NCBI GenBank assembly: GCA_018398585.1
Contig: JAGTTD010000001.1
Span: forward strand, 19,299,750 to 19,363,749
DNA: 64,000 nucleotides
Direction of reading: 5' to 3'
DNA from: Simmondsia chinensis
Taxonomy: Eukaryota > Streptophyta > Magnoliopsida > Caryophyllales > Simmondsiaceae
Within the stretch, counting starts at the first letter, position 1, and each line of letters begins with the position of its first letter. The notes below the pieces were generated by a model, which saw nothing but the letters and a program-made list of their open reading frames with translations, ran no database searches and was not told the DNA's origin. Position numbers and translations under genes: made by a program. Shown in pieces: positions 1 to 10,740 of the stretch.

Positions 1-112
1 CCCAGCCAACTCCAACCCATAAGCATATCTTCAGCGAGAATCAAACTCCTGACCCCTGGGTGATGACCGTATGGATAAGAGACGCCACCACTGAGACGCC
101 CTCATAATGGGC
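1..112 (-). mobile_element. tRNA-headed SINE, partial (runs off the left edge)
   Basis: Read on the minus strand, this stretch has a box-A-like motif (GGCGTCTCAGTGG) followed about 50 bases later by a box-B-like motif (GGAGTTTGATTC) after CACCCAGGGGTCA. This is the layout of a Pol III promoter in a tRNA-derived SINE head. The body would lie to the left of the window, so no tail or target duplication can be checked. It could be a tRNA pseudogene, but the spacing and context look more like a SINE. Confidence 0.42.
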
Positions 113-689
113 AGTACATATATTTAAAGATAAACATTTATATAGGATAGCGGTGCTTAGAGATGCTTCCCTCTTTTTTTCATTTTTTTCTTTAGACTTT
201 GGCATAACTCTTCAAAATCTATTATGCAAATGATAATCTTAATGCAATCTGTTCATATTTGAGCATCTTTTAACTAGAAAGAAAGGTAAAACAGCCATGC
301 TAACTGGTGAAATCAAACACCATTGTTTTATCACGATATTGCCTTAGAATAGATCATGTTTTGCAATTAGAACACAAAAACAATTGATTCTCAGGTTATT
401 CAAGTCTAATTACAGTAAACGAGCTAAAAAAAGTAGAAATATTGCCTAAAAAGTATGACGATAAGATCTCAATATTTTTTTAAAAATTGGTTCAAAATGT
501 GTAATGAAATTTAAAATGACTAATGATCTAAACTATAGAAAATAGGAAATCATTTTGTTGGCCGACACTATCTACATTCCCATATAAAGGCTCTAAACTC
601 TAGGAGGCACTAAAGTTGACTCTAGAAGATATTATAGGACTAGACAAGAAAATTTTTAAAAAACGTTTGTTCAAAATTAAAAAAATTAT
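113..689. other. AT-rich stretch, nothing recognised
   Basis: I see no open frame longer than noise, no terminal repeats and no RNA gene here. It contains a T-rich run near 170-195. It may be further decayed LTR sequence of the Athila/Tat-like remnant to its right. Confidence 0.3.
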
Positions 690-1110
690 GAAAAAAATGT
701 CTTCTCACCCCCAAACTTAAAGTTAACGTTGTCCTTAATATTAAAAGAAATACAGAGAATGAAGCACTAGGTGAGAAATACTTCCCAGATTTGAGGATTT
801 CTTATTTGATTGTAAATGTTGTCATTAGGTTACCCCCAAACTTGTTTTAAAAATCAGTTGAACAAAATGTACAAAAATACTGGAAAATAATAAAAATTAA
901 AGGAAGTTGAAAAAAAGAAGGAAAGGAAAACTTGGGTTGCCTCCCAAGAAATGCTTAAGCTATAGTCGTTAGCTTGACTTTTTGATGATGATCTATCCCA
1001 AATGCTAAAGAATAATGGAGTTCCTCCATCCAACCTCAATGACCATTTTCTTCTGTAGATGTTCTTTGTACCCTTCTTTACATGACCATGTCCACCTTTT
1101 CTAGTCATGG
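690..1110 (-). mobile_element. Tat/Athila-type 3' noncoding remnant
   Basis: On the minus strand there is a GGGAGGCAACCC block (plus 929-945), followed further down by AAGTTTGGGGGT purine tracts (plus about 708-720 and 833-845). That order is typical of the region between integrase and the 3' LTR in Athila/Tat gypsy elements. The intact Athila element in this window has the analogous block CCTAGGAGGCAGCC at about 16255. No coding remnant survives. The short frame over 854-1108 is not a gene. Confidence 0.4.
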
Positions 1111-1339
1111 GATCCTTAAGCTTAATGTGTCACAACTTAAATTTTCTTTTCTAATCTTTTTTGCATTTTTTTTCACTTAGTCATCATTGGCTCCGAAAGC
1201 CTCTAACTTTGTTAGATAAGCTCAACACTCTATTTCAATCATTGGTGGTGGTGGGTTGGTCAAAATATGTTTGGTCATTGGTGGCAATGAGTTGATCAAG
1301 GGGGTTATATCACATAGAGGTGGATCTTCTAATGTGTTT

Positions 1340-2200
1340 TCATCCCTCAATGTTGCAGCCCTATTGCGAATTCGAGGTGATGCCCTCCGGATTGACGAAC
1401 ACTCCTACCATGTTCCAAGTGCTTCTGAATAATAACATCATAGTTTACAGCCCTATAATGGTAGTGCACTTGATTGATTTGAGGAAAACTTTGGACATCC
1501 TGCATGCACATTAGCTATACTTGAAGCTCAGCAAATGTGCTTTTAGCAAGACATAAGTAGAGTACTTGGGGCACATAATATCACGAGGTGTAGTTACAAC
1601 TGACCCGACAATAGATTGAGGCCATGTGTAAATGGCCTATACCCAGAATAGTGAAAGGCTTGAGAGGATTTCTGGGCCTAATATGGTACTACCAGAAATT
1701 TGTAAAAGACTATAGAGTCATCAGTAAACCGCTAACTGATTTACTTAACAGGGGGGAAGTCGGGTGGCCAAGTGCTGTTAAAGAGGCATTTACTAAAGGA
1801 AGCAATGACAACAACGCCGGTATTGGCTTTGCCTGATTTCAGCAAGACATTTGTCTTGGCGACAGATGCTTGCGCAGTGGGTACAGGCGCTGTCCTAATG
1901 CAGCCGGACAAGCCCCTAGCTTACCTAATTAAGGCGCTGTGCCGGCGTCTTAGGCCTATCTGTTTATGAGAAGGAATTGTTAGTAGTGTTGATGGTGGTG
2001 GAAAAGTGACGTCTTTATATGTTAGACAACCAATTCATTGTACTGATGAATCATCAAAGTTTGAAGTACTTGATAGAGTAGCACATCACTATTCAACGAC
2101 AACAGAAAGGCTTGACAAAGCTGATGGGTATGCACTATAGCATTTTTTAGTGAAAGGAAGCAGACAATAAAGTGGTAGAAGCCTTATCAAGGCGGGATTA
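1340..2200 (+). pseudogene. pol: G1 reverse transcriptase/RNase H remnant
   Basis: Reverse transcriptase makes element DNA from its RNA, and RNase H removes the RNA strand. Visible pieces are the RT stretch YCEFEVMPSGLTNTPTMFQ (from about 1360), the finger/connection motif GLRGFLGLIWYYQKFVKDY (about 1650-1710), and RNase H pieces [18 protein letters not shown] (about 1848-1905) and VVEALSR (about 2172). The catalytic YxDD region is decayed to IIVYSP. There are at least two frameshifts and several stops, for example near 1512 and 1800-1830. The frames at 1320-1514, 1624-1836 and 1772-1969 are parts of this one pseudogene. Confidence 0.85.
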
Positions 2201-2287
2201 AGAATCTAGGGCTCAAGCGGGGCAGTGCCACTGAGCGCAACGCCTAGGACTGATAGCGCCAGCGATAAAGCCTCAAGTTGAGCACCG

Positions 2288-2584
2288 ATGACTGCGGTAG
2301 TTCCAAATTGGACCCTAGAGGTTACAGATAGCTATGCAGGGGATACGCAAACTTCAAAGTTGTTGACAGTGCTCATGATTGACCCCAAGGGCAGAAGTCA
2401 CTATACTTACAATGGCGGTCTGACACATTACAAATGCAAAGTTTATATGGGAGCCACAACAGAGCTACGGGCCAAGATAATGCAGGCACTATATGACACA
2501 CCTACTAGTGGGTGCTCAAGAGTTCATGGAACTTATATGCGTATAAAAGGGGTTTTCTACTAGTCCAACTTGAGACGCGATATG
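2288..2584 (+). pseudogene. pol: G1 integrase zinc-binding region, first half
   Basis: The frame reads into the N-terminal zinc-binding (HHCC) domain of a gypsy integrase. VHGTYMRIKGVFY is followed after a stop by SNLRRDM. The first histidine of the usual GHSG motif appears changed to cysteine (SGCSRVHG). The domain stops exactly at 2584, where NA1 is inserted. Its CxxC half (ERCDVC) resumes at about 6296, on the far side of the insertion. Confidence 0.8.
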
Positions 2585-3032
2585 TGTCATGATCCTAGTA
2601 TATTAGATATATGTGGCTAAGTTCTAATAATTCATTGGTTGTGATAAAATAGTAAAAGTCGTTAACGTAGGTCAATTTAGTACATCATTTAGTTGTTCTT
2701 GTATTGAGGTTCCTTTAACCATAGCTTAAGGGTCTTGTTGGAAGGAATTTCGGTTATTAATAGTTGATGGTGAGTCTTGTATTGTCTAGGTGCATTGCAT
2801 AGTTAGATATTTTCTTGTATAACCGACTTAGGTGAGTAGTTAGTATAAGTAGGTGAGTTTCACCACTTGTAAGATTTATTGAATGTTATTGATTGATTCT
2901 TTTCTTCTCTTACCTCAAATTCTCTCTACTTCTCATCTCTATTCTCTCTATTTCTCATCTTAATCTCAATTCTTTCTCATCTCTTATTCTCTTCCCTAGG
3001 TTATTTTCCAAGATTAATCTTGAATCATAACA
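2585..3032 (+). repeat. NA1 5' LTR
   Basis: It starts TGTCATGATC and ends CATAACA. The last third is a CT-rich tract with repeated TTCTCATCTC. The final 32 bases (3000-3031) form a decayed palindrome of half-site GTTATGATTCAAGATT. A TATA-like GTATAAG lies near 2845. Confidence 0.88.
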
Positions 3033-3034
3033 AT

Positions 3035-3045
3035 TGGTATCAAAG
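3035..3045 (+). other. NA1 primer-binding site (initiator tRNA-Met)
   Basis: TGGTATCAAAG lies two bases after the 5' LTR. It matches the standard plant TGGTATCAGAG site, complementary to the 3' end of initiator tRNA-Met, with one mismatch. Confidence 0.8.
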
Positions 3046-3113
3046 TTTGTGGATTTGCATTCGAATTAAGTTGAATTTACATTCAATTGAGTTGAATTTG
3101 CATTGAATCAAGC

Positions 3114-4091
3114 ATGATCAAAGGTGGGAATCAAGCTATTGGAGCTAGCATTGTTGCTTATGTTTCGATGCAGCAGGAGCAAGCAGGTAGAATGCAGCAG
3201 CTGATGCATTAGCTCACGTAAGATTTGAAGCTTACTATGCAGCAATCGCAGCAGCAGTACCTACAATAGCAGCTGCAGATACTTGGACTGCAGGAGCAAA
3301 TCAATAGAAATGCAAGAATATAATCAATCGCAACGCAAGAACAATTGTAAAAGACAAGTTGTTGCAGCTATTGATTCGATCGCATCCTCAACAGGAGCTG
3401 GAGTGAATTCAGGTCTGAATGTTGCAGCTTTGATTCAGGCTAATGTGGTTCCATGTCAACAAGTTGTTTGTGATGGAATGGAAGGGAAATTTGATGCCAA
3501 GTTTGCTACATTTTGGAGTAGTCAGGATCAAATCAAGTGAATCAAAACAGGATTGATCACGCAACATTTGGAAGGCCAATGACAGCAAGATCAACCTCAA
3601 TTTGGGATGGAGTTGGAACATTACAATCTGAAATTGGAGCATTTCAATCTGTTGTGCAAGGTGTGGTACCACTGATTGTTGCTGCAAGCAAATCACAAGT
3701 GCAAATTGAAGTTCGGAGCATCAGGTTGTTACGATCGAAGTTCACATTGCAGCAAAATGCGGAGATCAGTTTGGTCATACACCTAAGTTGCAAGAAGTGT
3801 TATACATGCAAGGGATTTAGAGCAAGGACAAGGCTAATTTTGGTTTACAAAGGAAGATCACCGGATTTCCTACTCTTTGAGGCAAATGAAGAGGTTCTTG
3901 AAAGGTTATACATGATCAAGAGGTTGAGTCTAAAGCAACCCAAGGTGGTGATGATGTCTATTGATAGGCTTGGGGCATTCTCTTGGATCAAAACGACTAT
4001 CAAGATAACAAAGAAAAAGGGAATTTCCAGCTGCAATGATACAAGTTTAGTAACAAATCAGAGTGTTCTTACTGTAGTAGACTCAAATTAA
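3114..4091 (+). pseudogene. NA1 Gln-rich coding remnant of unknown function
   Basis: A reading frame opens at 3114 and runs into a CAG/CAA-rich stretch coding for Gln repeats up to about 3310. Stops interrupt it near 3208 and 3267. A 184-residue open piece continues at 3537-4091. The Gln-rich start resembles the N-terminal part of some gypsy Gag proteins, and a decayed zinc knuckle lies further down at 4444-4476. I cannot name a domain inside 3537-4091. I read the whole as a broken gag-like gene, but its identity is uncertain. Confidence 0.35.
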
Positions 4092-4113
4092 GCAAAGAAA
4101 CTAGCTGATACTG

Positions 4114-4632
4114 TTGTGGTGCCAACAAATTCAATACAGAATCAATTTGTTACCACTCCAATGCGAGCAAACATTAATTTTGAGTTGGGAAATATGCAAA
4201 ATTAGACCAAACTGCAAGCTCTCTTGTGGAGCTAGTGCTTACTCATCTTTCAGCACTAACAATAGGCCACCTAATCCAAGCAAAGTGCAGCACGCTGTCA
4301 AATGTCCAAGGGATGAAGTGAAGATATACATCTTTATTGGACAACAACCTCATTCTTGGAGCCAAAGGTTTGGAAGAATTCAGCTCAAAACTAGCTCCAG
4401 AGTGAGAAGAAAGGAGAGGAAGGCCCAAAGGAAGGAATATATTTGCAATCAAGAGTATTTTTATGCACATAAATGTAAGTCCAACCTGCTTGTGAATGTT
4501 TCTAGCTTTGTAACAGCAGGGACTTCAGGTCAGGAGCTCGGTGTTTGTGTTAGTCAAGCTAAAAGTAAGGGGCATCCTCCAAGGGTACAAGCAAATGTGA
4601 GACCTCTTGAACACTTTTGGCTTTTATTCTAA
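4114..4632 (+). pseudogene. NA1 gag-like segment with decayed zinc knuckle
   Basis: This 172-residue frame contains RRKERKAQRKEYICNQEYFY and then AHKCKS. The spacing Cys-x7-His-x-Cys matches the second half of the gypsy Gag zinc knuckle (C-x2-C-x4-H-x4-C written as CDEKYSPGHKC), and the basic lead-in is also usual for that site. The first cysteine is lost. If correct, NA1 descends from a Ty3/gypsy element that lost pol. No database comparison was possible, and the rest of the frame is not recognisable. Confidence 0.4.
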
Positions 4633-4945
4633 CAGCAAGAAGATGATCTGGGTGAAGCAGCAAGCTATCCTTGGAAGCGACGCATTGATCTTGGAGTTGA
4701 TTGTAGAAGGTGTTATCGATTATGTGATGTTCAAGATTATATAAAGGTTGAGTTAGTGGCGTTGTGTAAGAGGTGTGTTAAGGAGATTGATCAATTCGAT
4801 AGTAAGAACCAAAAAGCTTATGTTGAGGTGCAAAACATGAGAACAGGAAGCATATTCAGCTAATAAATTTGAGCAGTTCAATAAGGGAAACATGAGCTGA
4901 TCAACAAGTGTTCTATCTGAAGCTATTTGGCTGACAGCAAGCGAT

Positions 4946-5737
4946 GTGAAAGTTGCGTCTAAAGCTAGTAAACATAACCAAAGATTGATGCAGATATTGG
5001 CAGTTGTTACTCGGGAAGAGTATGGTAATGGAAGAAAGGAAGTTGCTGCTGAGAAGTGGACTCAAAGCTTGGAACAAGAGGTTGTGACCTGTTGTTCCGC
5101 TGGTATTGCCAAACGAAAGGCTGGAATGGGAAAAGTTTGCATAGCTTATGAAGTGGATCAACCTGTTATCGATTGGACTCTAAAATTTGGAAGGAAAAGA
5201 GTCTGTTGTTTAGAAGTTCCTGCAATAAGGATGGTTGGCTGGGTGATAAAGGCAAGATCTTGTGATTTGGATCGCTTTGCTCTCATATGTCTCATGCTTT
5301 TGGGTTTTATTCAGCCATTCAATTCTGATGTCTCTAAGATTTACAAGAGTGAAGAAGTTTTGTTTAACAGAAAAGACACGAGCACGAAGGTAGGGAACTA
5401 TATGCAAGCTAGTGAGATGTGTAAAGGTTCCAAGAGACTTCAAACTTTCATCAAGAACATTATGGACTTCATAGTGAAACCTTGCAATTGGGAGGACATT
5501 TGCAAGTTGTTTAATCATATTGCGGCCGCAGAGGGCACTGGACAGATACATAGCAGCTTCTTGAGTGAAGTTCATATGCTAAAGCAACATCAGCAACAAC
5601 AGCACGTTATTGGGTTTGTAAGGAATTTTTCAAGCTGCAACATTCGCAACAGCCGGAATTCAACAACAATAGCAAGTCTTCAAGCTACAATTCAGATCCA
5701 AATGTTCATATTTCAAATGTACATACTACACAAATAA
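4946..5737 (+). CDS. NA1 263-residue open frame, unknown
   Basis: This is the longest open frame inside NA1, with an ATG at 4946. The protein is Cys/Lys-rich in its first third, ends in a Gln/Ser/Asn-rich tail (HQQQQHVIGF, then SRNSTTIASL), and has no signal peptide or clear membrane segment. I recognise no retrotransposon domain. It could be a remnant of a former element protein, captured host sequence, or chance. It lies between the gag-like segment and the purine tract, where pol would normally be. Codon use does not settle the matter. Confidence 0.3.
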   Translation: MKVASKASKHNQRLMQILAVVTREEYGNGRKEVAAEKWTQSLEQEVVTCCSAGIAKRKAGMGKVCIAYEVDQPVIDWTLKFGRKRVCCLEVPAIRMVGWVIKARSCDLDRFALICLMLLGFIQPFNSDVSKIYKSEEVLFNRKDTSTKVGNYMQASEMCKGSKRLQTFIKNIMDFIVKPCNWEDICKLFNHIAAAEGTGQIHSSFLSEVHMLKQHQQQQHVIGFVRNFSSCNIRNSRNSTTIASLQATIQIQMFIFQMYILHK

Positions 5738-5841
5738 GCATAAATTCTGCAACAATAAGCCCTCTTCCAGCGACAATCTCAGCAACAATAAGGGTCTTCA
5801 AGTCATAACTTCTCTACTAAGATCCTTGAGGTAAGAATCTC

Positions 5842-5853
5842 AAAAGGGGGGAG
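5842..5853 (+). other. NA1 polypurine tract
   Basis: AAAAGGGGGGAG lies just before the 3' LTR. It is the expected primer for plus-strand DNA synthesis and fixes the element as plus-strand. Confidence 0.8.
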
Positions 5854-5856
5854 TGT

Positions 5857-6290
5857 TGTCATGATCTTAGTATATTGTATATATGTGGCTAAGTTCTAAT
5901 AATTCATTGGTTGTGATAAAATAGTAAAAGTCATTAGTATAGGTCAATGTAGCACTTCATGTAGTTATTCTTGTATTAAGGTTCCTTTAACCGTAGCTTA
6001 AGGGTCTTGTTGGAGGGAATGACGGTTATTGGTAGTTGTTGGTGAGTCTTGTATTGTCTAGGTGCATTGCATAGTTAGATGTTTTCTTATATAACTGACT
6101 TAGGTTAGTAGTTAGTATAAGTAGGTGAGTTTCATGGAATGATATTGATTAATTCTTTTCTTCTCTCACCTCAAATATTCTATCTACTTCTCATCTCTAG
6201 TCTCTCTATTTCTCATCTTAATCTCAATGCTTTCTCCTCTCTTATTCTCTTCCCCAGGTTATGATCCAAGATTAATCTTGAATCATAACA
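5857..6290 (+). repeat. NA1 3' LTR
   Basis: It is homologous to 2585-3032 end to end, 434 bases. The terminal palindrome (6258-6289) is better kept here, with one mismatched base pair. Confidence 0.88.
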
Positions 6291-7477
6291 ATGTGCAAGC
6301 TTGGGTTGAACGATGTGATGTGTGTTAGAGAGTGAAGGGGGAACATGGACCCTATCCTGGGTTACTACAGCCTCTTCCAATTTCGAGTCGGGCTTGGGAG
6401 AGTATGAGTATGGATTTTATTGAGGGGTTTCCAAGATCCATGGGCAAAGACATAGTGGTTGTGGTAGCGGTGGTGGATGGGTTCACAAAATATGAGCATT
6501 TCTTGATACTGGCGCATCCTTACATTGCAACCAAAGTAGAGTAATTATTCCTTGACAACGTATATAGAATGCATGGGCTTCTGAAACGTAGTGTCAGATT
6601 GTGACCGTGCATTCCAAAGACTGTTATGGAAGGAGCTACTGTGTTTGTAGGGGGTTTAGCTTAGCATGAGCAGCGCAAACCATCCACAAATGGATGGGCA
6701 AATGGAGCAAGTTAATCAAAGCCTCGAGAACTACCTGCGGGTTGTGGTGATGAACAAGCCTAAGCAATGGGCACAATGGCTACCACTTGCAGAGTATTAG
6801 TACAATACCAACTACCATACAGCCCTTAAGCTGATACCCTTTTGCACCTTATATGGCTATGAGCCATGCACATTGGCGCTTGACTGTCCCATAGTGATGC
6901 CAGTAGCAGTAGTGGAAGATATGTTGAGCACGCGTCAGGTTATGGTGAACTTGATAAAGGAAAACTTGATACAGGTGCAACACCGCTAGAAATAACACGC
7001 TAATCGACGCAGAACTGAGCACAAGTTCGAAGTTAGGGACATGGTGTTTCTAAACCTACAAACCTGCAAGAAAACCTTTGTATTCTCATGAAGGAACTTG
7101 AAGTTGGCAGCATAGTACTGTGGTCCCTACCGAGTCTTGGCCAGAGTGGGGCAAGCGGCATATAGATTAGAGCTGCCTCAAGGATCTCTATTGCACCCTG
7201 TGTTTCATGACTCATTGCTCAAGAAGAAGTTGGGGGATAACGTGACACCTAGCTCAGCGCTTCCAGATTCAGACACAGATGGCCAGCCTAACGTAACGCC
7301 TCTAGCTGTCCTGAAATAGTGTAGCATGATGTGCAACAATAAAGCAGTGATCCAGGTCTTAGTACAGTGGGCCAACATACCTCTAAAAGCAGTAACGTGG
7401 GAGGATTGGTCCTTCATCAGGGCATAATTCTAAAGGTTTTTTCCCTGAGGACAAGGATTGCCTAAAGCGGAGGACAA
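6291..7477 (+). pseudogene. pol: G1 integrase core and chromodomain-like tail
   Basis: Integrase joins element DNA to the host chromosome. After CDVC (6310-6321) come the catalytic-core pieces MDFIEGFPRS (first Asp, about 6408), VVSDCDRAF (second Asp, about 6590) and HPQMDGQMEQVNQSLENY (Glu, about 6690). These are followed by PKQWAQWLPLAEY and the C-terminal YRLELPQGSLLHPVFH (about 7155-7210). At 7350-7427 LVQWANIPLKAVTWEDW looks like the chromodomain that targets such elements to marked chromatin. At least three frameshifts and several stops break it. Confidence 0.82.
7463..7477 (+). other. G1 polypurine tract
   Basis: TAAAGCGGAGGACAA ends directly at the TGTCACGC start of the G1 3' LTR. 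Confidence 0.6.
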
Positions 7478-7601
7478 TGTCACGCATAGAGCCATGACAA
7501 AGGCGATGACAAGGTTGGATGGATGGAATGTTCACACATACTATCAAGCTGCGCACTGTCACGGCATAGTGATACGGGTGCGCGCTTGTGACCCAATGAG
7601 T
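7478..7601 (+). repeat. G1 3' LTR, left part
   Basis: It starts TGTCACGC after the purine tract and is cut at 7601 by C1. The last five bases TGAGT (7597-7601) are one copy of the C1 target duplication. The LTR resumes at 26850. Confidence 0.8.
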
Positions 7602-8778
7602 TGTTGGGATGTATTTTAAAAATATTCACTAAATTAATAAGACCTAATGCAGCGGAACGATTTGAAATTCCTAATTTTAAACCTACAGGCCTCTACTCTA
7701 ATACATTCATAATAATAGCATGGAAATAACTAGTATAATAAATGTTGTAAATAAATAGAAAAGTGAAAATAAAAGAAAAAAGAAAACAAAGAAAAGTACC
7801 TTAATGCAGACCGCAGTGTCGCTCCTAGAAATCACCGAGACCGCAATACCTTCTATGCAATCTCCTCTGAACACACGGAGTGTGGGCTCTCAAAAATTTG
7901 AACTGAGAGAAAAAATTTCAAAGGAAAATTTTCCACTTTCAACTTTTTGAAAGTCAATACTCTCATAAAACTATTAGTTTTTCATGATGCTAAACCTTAA
8001 TTCCAAGACCCTGATTTATAATAGGCTATTGGATGAACAAATACTTAAAAAGTCAATGTCGTATGCAAAAACCAAAACAAAACGATGTCGTTTAACACAA
8101 AAAGGTTAACTCCTCGCACCAAGCCCAAAGCATGCCACATGGCATGTTCTGATTCACTCGCGCCTGATGGCGCGAATGCACGGCATGACACGTGTCGCGC
8201 TGTGATTGGTTGACTGCAATGTTCTTGGATTTCAAAAGTGTGCTTTCTTCCCACATGTATGAATTAATCTTGTAAATTTTAGTTTTGCAAAATAATTTTA
8301 CTCATCTAATAAATATTGTTTATTATAATTAAGTTTAATCATCTCATGAATTCTTTCAATATTTTTCTGATAGTGTAAATTTAAAGGCTTACGCAAAGTC
8401 TTCAAGGACAAGCTAATTCTATCTCGAAATGAGTTAAAACTAATTATCTTCTCATGATAATATTTAATTACCATTTAGTAGGATTTAATCCACTAAATGA
8501 ATCCTACTGCACTCTAGAATTAAACTTATTTTTCGATAATTCCCAAATAGACTATTTTACCAAGAACAACCCGTCTATTAGATATCCATGAGAAAAATAA
8601 TTATAACTGCTATAATAATTTTTTCACAGCCTTTCCATTCGTCGCCGACTCGCTGTTCTTCAAATAATTAATTTATACATGAACAAATTCATAGTATAAA
8701 TACCAATTGTTAAACACTTGTAACACTTTGGCCGAAGTTTTCGACTTAATTCAAACACTTGCAAAACAACTAAGGGGA
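7602..8778 (-). repeat. C1 3' LTR, distal part
   Basis: It starts TGTTGGGATG on the plus strand (the LTR end in element sense) and is homologous to the C1 5' LTR beginning at 24854. The only GC-rich part, about 8112-8225, holds the small palindromes GACACGTGTC and CTCGCGCC/GGCGCGAA. The part is cut at 8778 by A1. Confidence 0.88.
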
Positions 8779-10426
8779 TGATGCGTCTCATATTTACAAA
8801 TCATTTAATTGCTATTTTAGTTATTTTGCACTTGTTTACTTATAAATTTATACTCACTTTGACAATTTAAATGTTTATAGGCTTGAACATAAAAATTCGA
8901 GAAATTGTCAAATATGGTGCAAATAAGACAAATTCGATGCATAAACAATTAAATCAAGTCAATTGGAGATTGGGACAAAATCGTATAATCAAAGACCGAC
9001 CCACGTCCAGACCTCCGTCCAATTCTTTACCGGCACCATTATCAACCTTTAGCCCATGCAGCTTAGATCCGACTTGCACCTGCTCCGACCCAAACCCGCA
9101 CTGTCATATCCGACACCAGCAACCCTGCATCAACGTCCCCTGTTTAGCCCACGCAAACCAGGCCCACCAGCAGCGACTCAACGCAGCCCAGCGCAAGCCC
9201 ATCGTCATCACTATCAACCACCAAGACCTGGCCCGGCCCGGCCCAGACCTGCGTCCTCCTCTGTCCAGCTCGGCCCAACACCTGTGCTCACCAGCCCCCC
9301 AACGCAACCACCGACACCAGCTCCAGTCCAGCCCACGTACAACAGCTGCCCAGCCACCATCGTCAGGCTCACAAACCTCCAACACCACCCGCATCCCCGT
9401 TCAACCGACACCAGCTCAAGCCCATCACGATCCAGGCCCACAGCAGTGCAAGTAGGGTTCGTTGAAAGGGAAAGTTGGTTTGGAGAGGGGATAAAAAGAC
9501 AGCTTGAGGCTCTGTTTTTGGAAGAATTTCACCACAACAACTCTCTTTCTTTGAATTGTTCTCTCTCTCTGCCGCTCAATTCCTTTTTCTTTTGTTTATT
9601 TTTTCGTTAAATTGGAACGAGAGTGAAATTAGCGTGAAGACCAACATGAATTCATACATCTCCTCCTTCACCGGTTCATCCTTGATGGAGAGCTAACTTG
9701 CTCTCTGGGGTTAGATGAAGTCTTATCCTTTTTACTTTGTATTACTTTTAATTTTGGGATAATTGTTTTTACATGAATTGCTTGATTGTAAGAAATACTA
9801 TGAAGTATTGTGCTTTAGTTGTTTATTGAATTGATATGATTATTGAGTTTGTAACCTTTAATTGCTGATATTGATATTTATAAATTAATTCTTCATGCTT
9901 GTAGCCTTAGAAGTAATTAATCAAGTAATAGTATTAATCAAATTGTTAATTAAAGCTTATCTTCCCTATGCTTTAGTTAGATAGGGTTGATACGTAATAA
10001 TTAACAATATGTTAGGTTGAGCTTATTTTATTTATGCTTTAGTTAGATAGGGTCAATACACGGTACTAACAACATCACCTTAGTAAGTTGAAGCTTATAG
10101 CCTAAACCACTACCCGTGTGACAATCAATAATCCCAAGTTGAGAGTTAATGCAAAAATAATTGTCTAATGATGGATTCGAAACCCTAGGTTCCAATTTAA
10201 TACACTTTTTCGATTAAAAGTAGAATACCTTTGTTTGATTGTCGTTTTCTTAGATTAACTAACACAAAAACCTTTCAATTTTACTCAAATCAATTTAGGT
10301 CATAGAATAAATTCGCGCATTCTTAGTCCCTGTGGTTTAGCACCTTCTCGCCCTACACTTCAATTTAGATGTGTTTAATAGATAGGGTTTTGTATTAAAT
10401 TTTGATAGACGTAGAAAAACACATCA
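8779..10426 (+). repeat. A1 5' LTR
   Basis: It is 1648 bases, TG...CA. A C-rich, GCCCA-rich block fills about 8995-9460 and produces long spurious Pro/His/Ser-rich frames. A TATA-like GATAAAAAG at about 9490, followed by a CT-rich start region, marks the likely promoter. The third copy of this LTR type (38343-39432) lacks the C-rich block. Confidence 0.9.
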
Positions 10427-10432
10427 AGATTT

Positions 10433-10450
10433 TGGCGCTGTTGCCGGGGA
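10433..10450 (+). other. A1 primer-binding site (tRNA-Asp)
   Basis: TGGCGCTGTTGCCGGGGA differs by one base from the complement of the 3' end of plant tRNA-Asp(GUC). That primer is typical of Athila elements. Confidence 0.88.
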
Positions 10451-10740
10451 CTAGGCAACGTTCGTGATTTTATTTCGTTTTTAATTTTTTTTAATTGTTT
10501 ATAGTTGTTATTGTCTCTTTCTTTATAAAAAAAATATTTTATTTACTTTTCTTAAAAAGGTTATTTATTTATTTATTATTTATTTATTTTTAATGCATTA
10601 TTTATCTTGTGATTTTCGTGCATAGGATGATTTTAGGATAGTTTATTATTTTTTATTTTTTTTTCTTTTTAAGCATTTTTTTTTGTTTGTTTTGCTAGTT
10701 TTAGTTTTTAGTTTTATTTGCTACTTGTGATTGTTTATTC

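Larger units (their letters stand above)
2585..6290 (+). mobile_element. NA1: 3.7-kb non-autonomous LTR retrotransposon
   Basis: The two LTRs are 448 and 434 bases long and both run from TGTCATGATC to CATAACA. A TGGTATCAAAG primer site follows the first, and an AAAAGGGGGGAG purine tract precedes the second. The flanking 5-base duplications are ATATG (2580-2584) and ATGTG (6291-6295), one mismatch apart. The interior has no recognisable reverse transcriptase, RNase H or integrase, so the element must have used enzymes from another element. Its insertion cuts the G1 integrase between RRDM and VQAWVERCDVC. By eye the LTRs differ at about 20 of the first 190 positions, so it is old. Confidence 0.88.

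Noticed and set aside
3409..3696. Minus-strand frame across NA1
   Set aside because: It is a shadow of the Gln-rich plus-strand remnant.
8871..9610. Long Pro/Ser/His-rich frames in the A1 LTR (also 17667-18179)
   Set aside because: They arise from the C-rich, stop-poor LTR block, overlap in several frames and both strands, and differ by frameshifts between the two LTRs.
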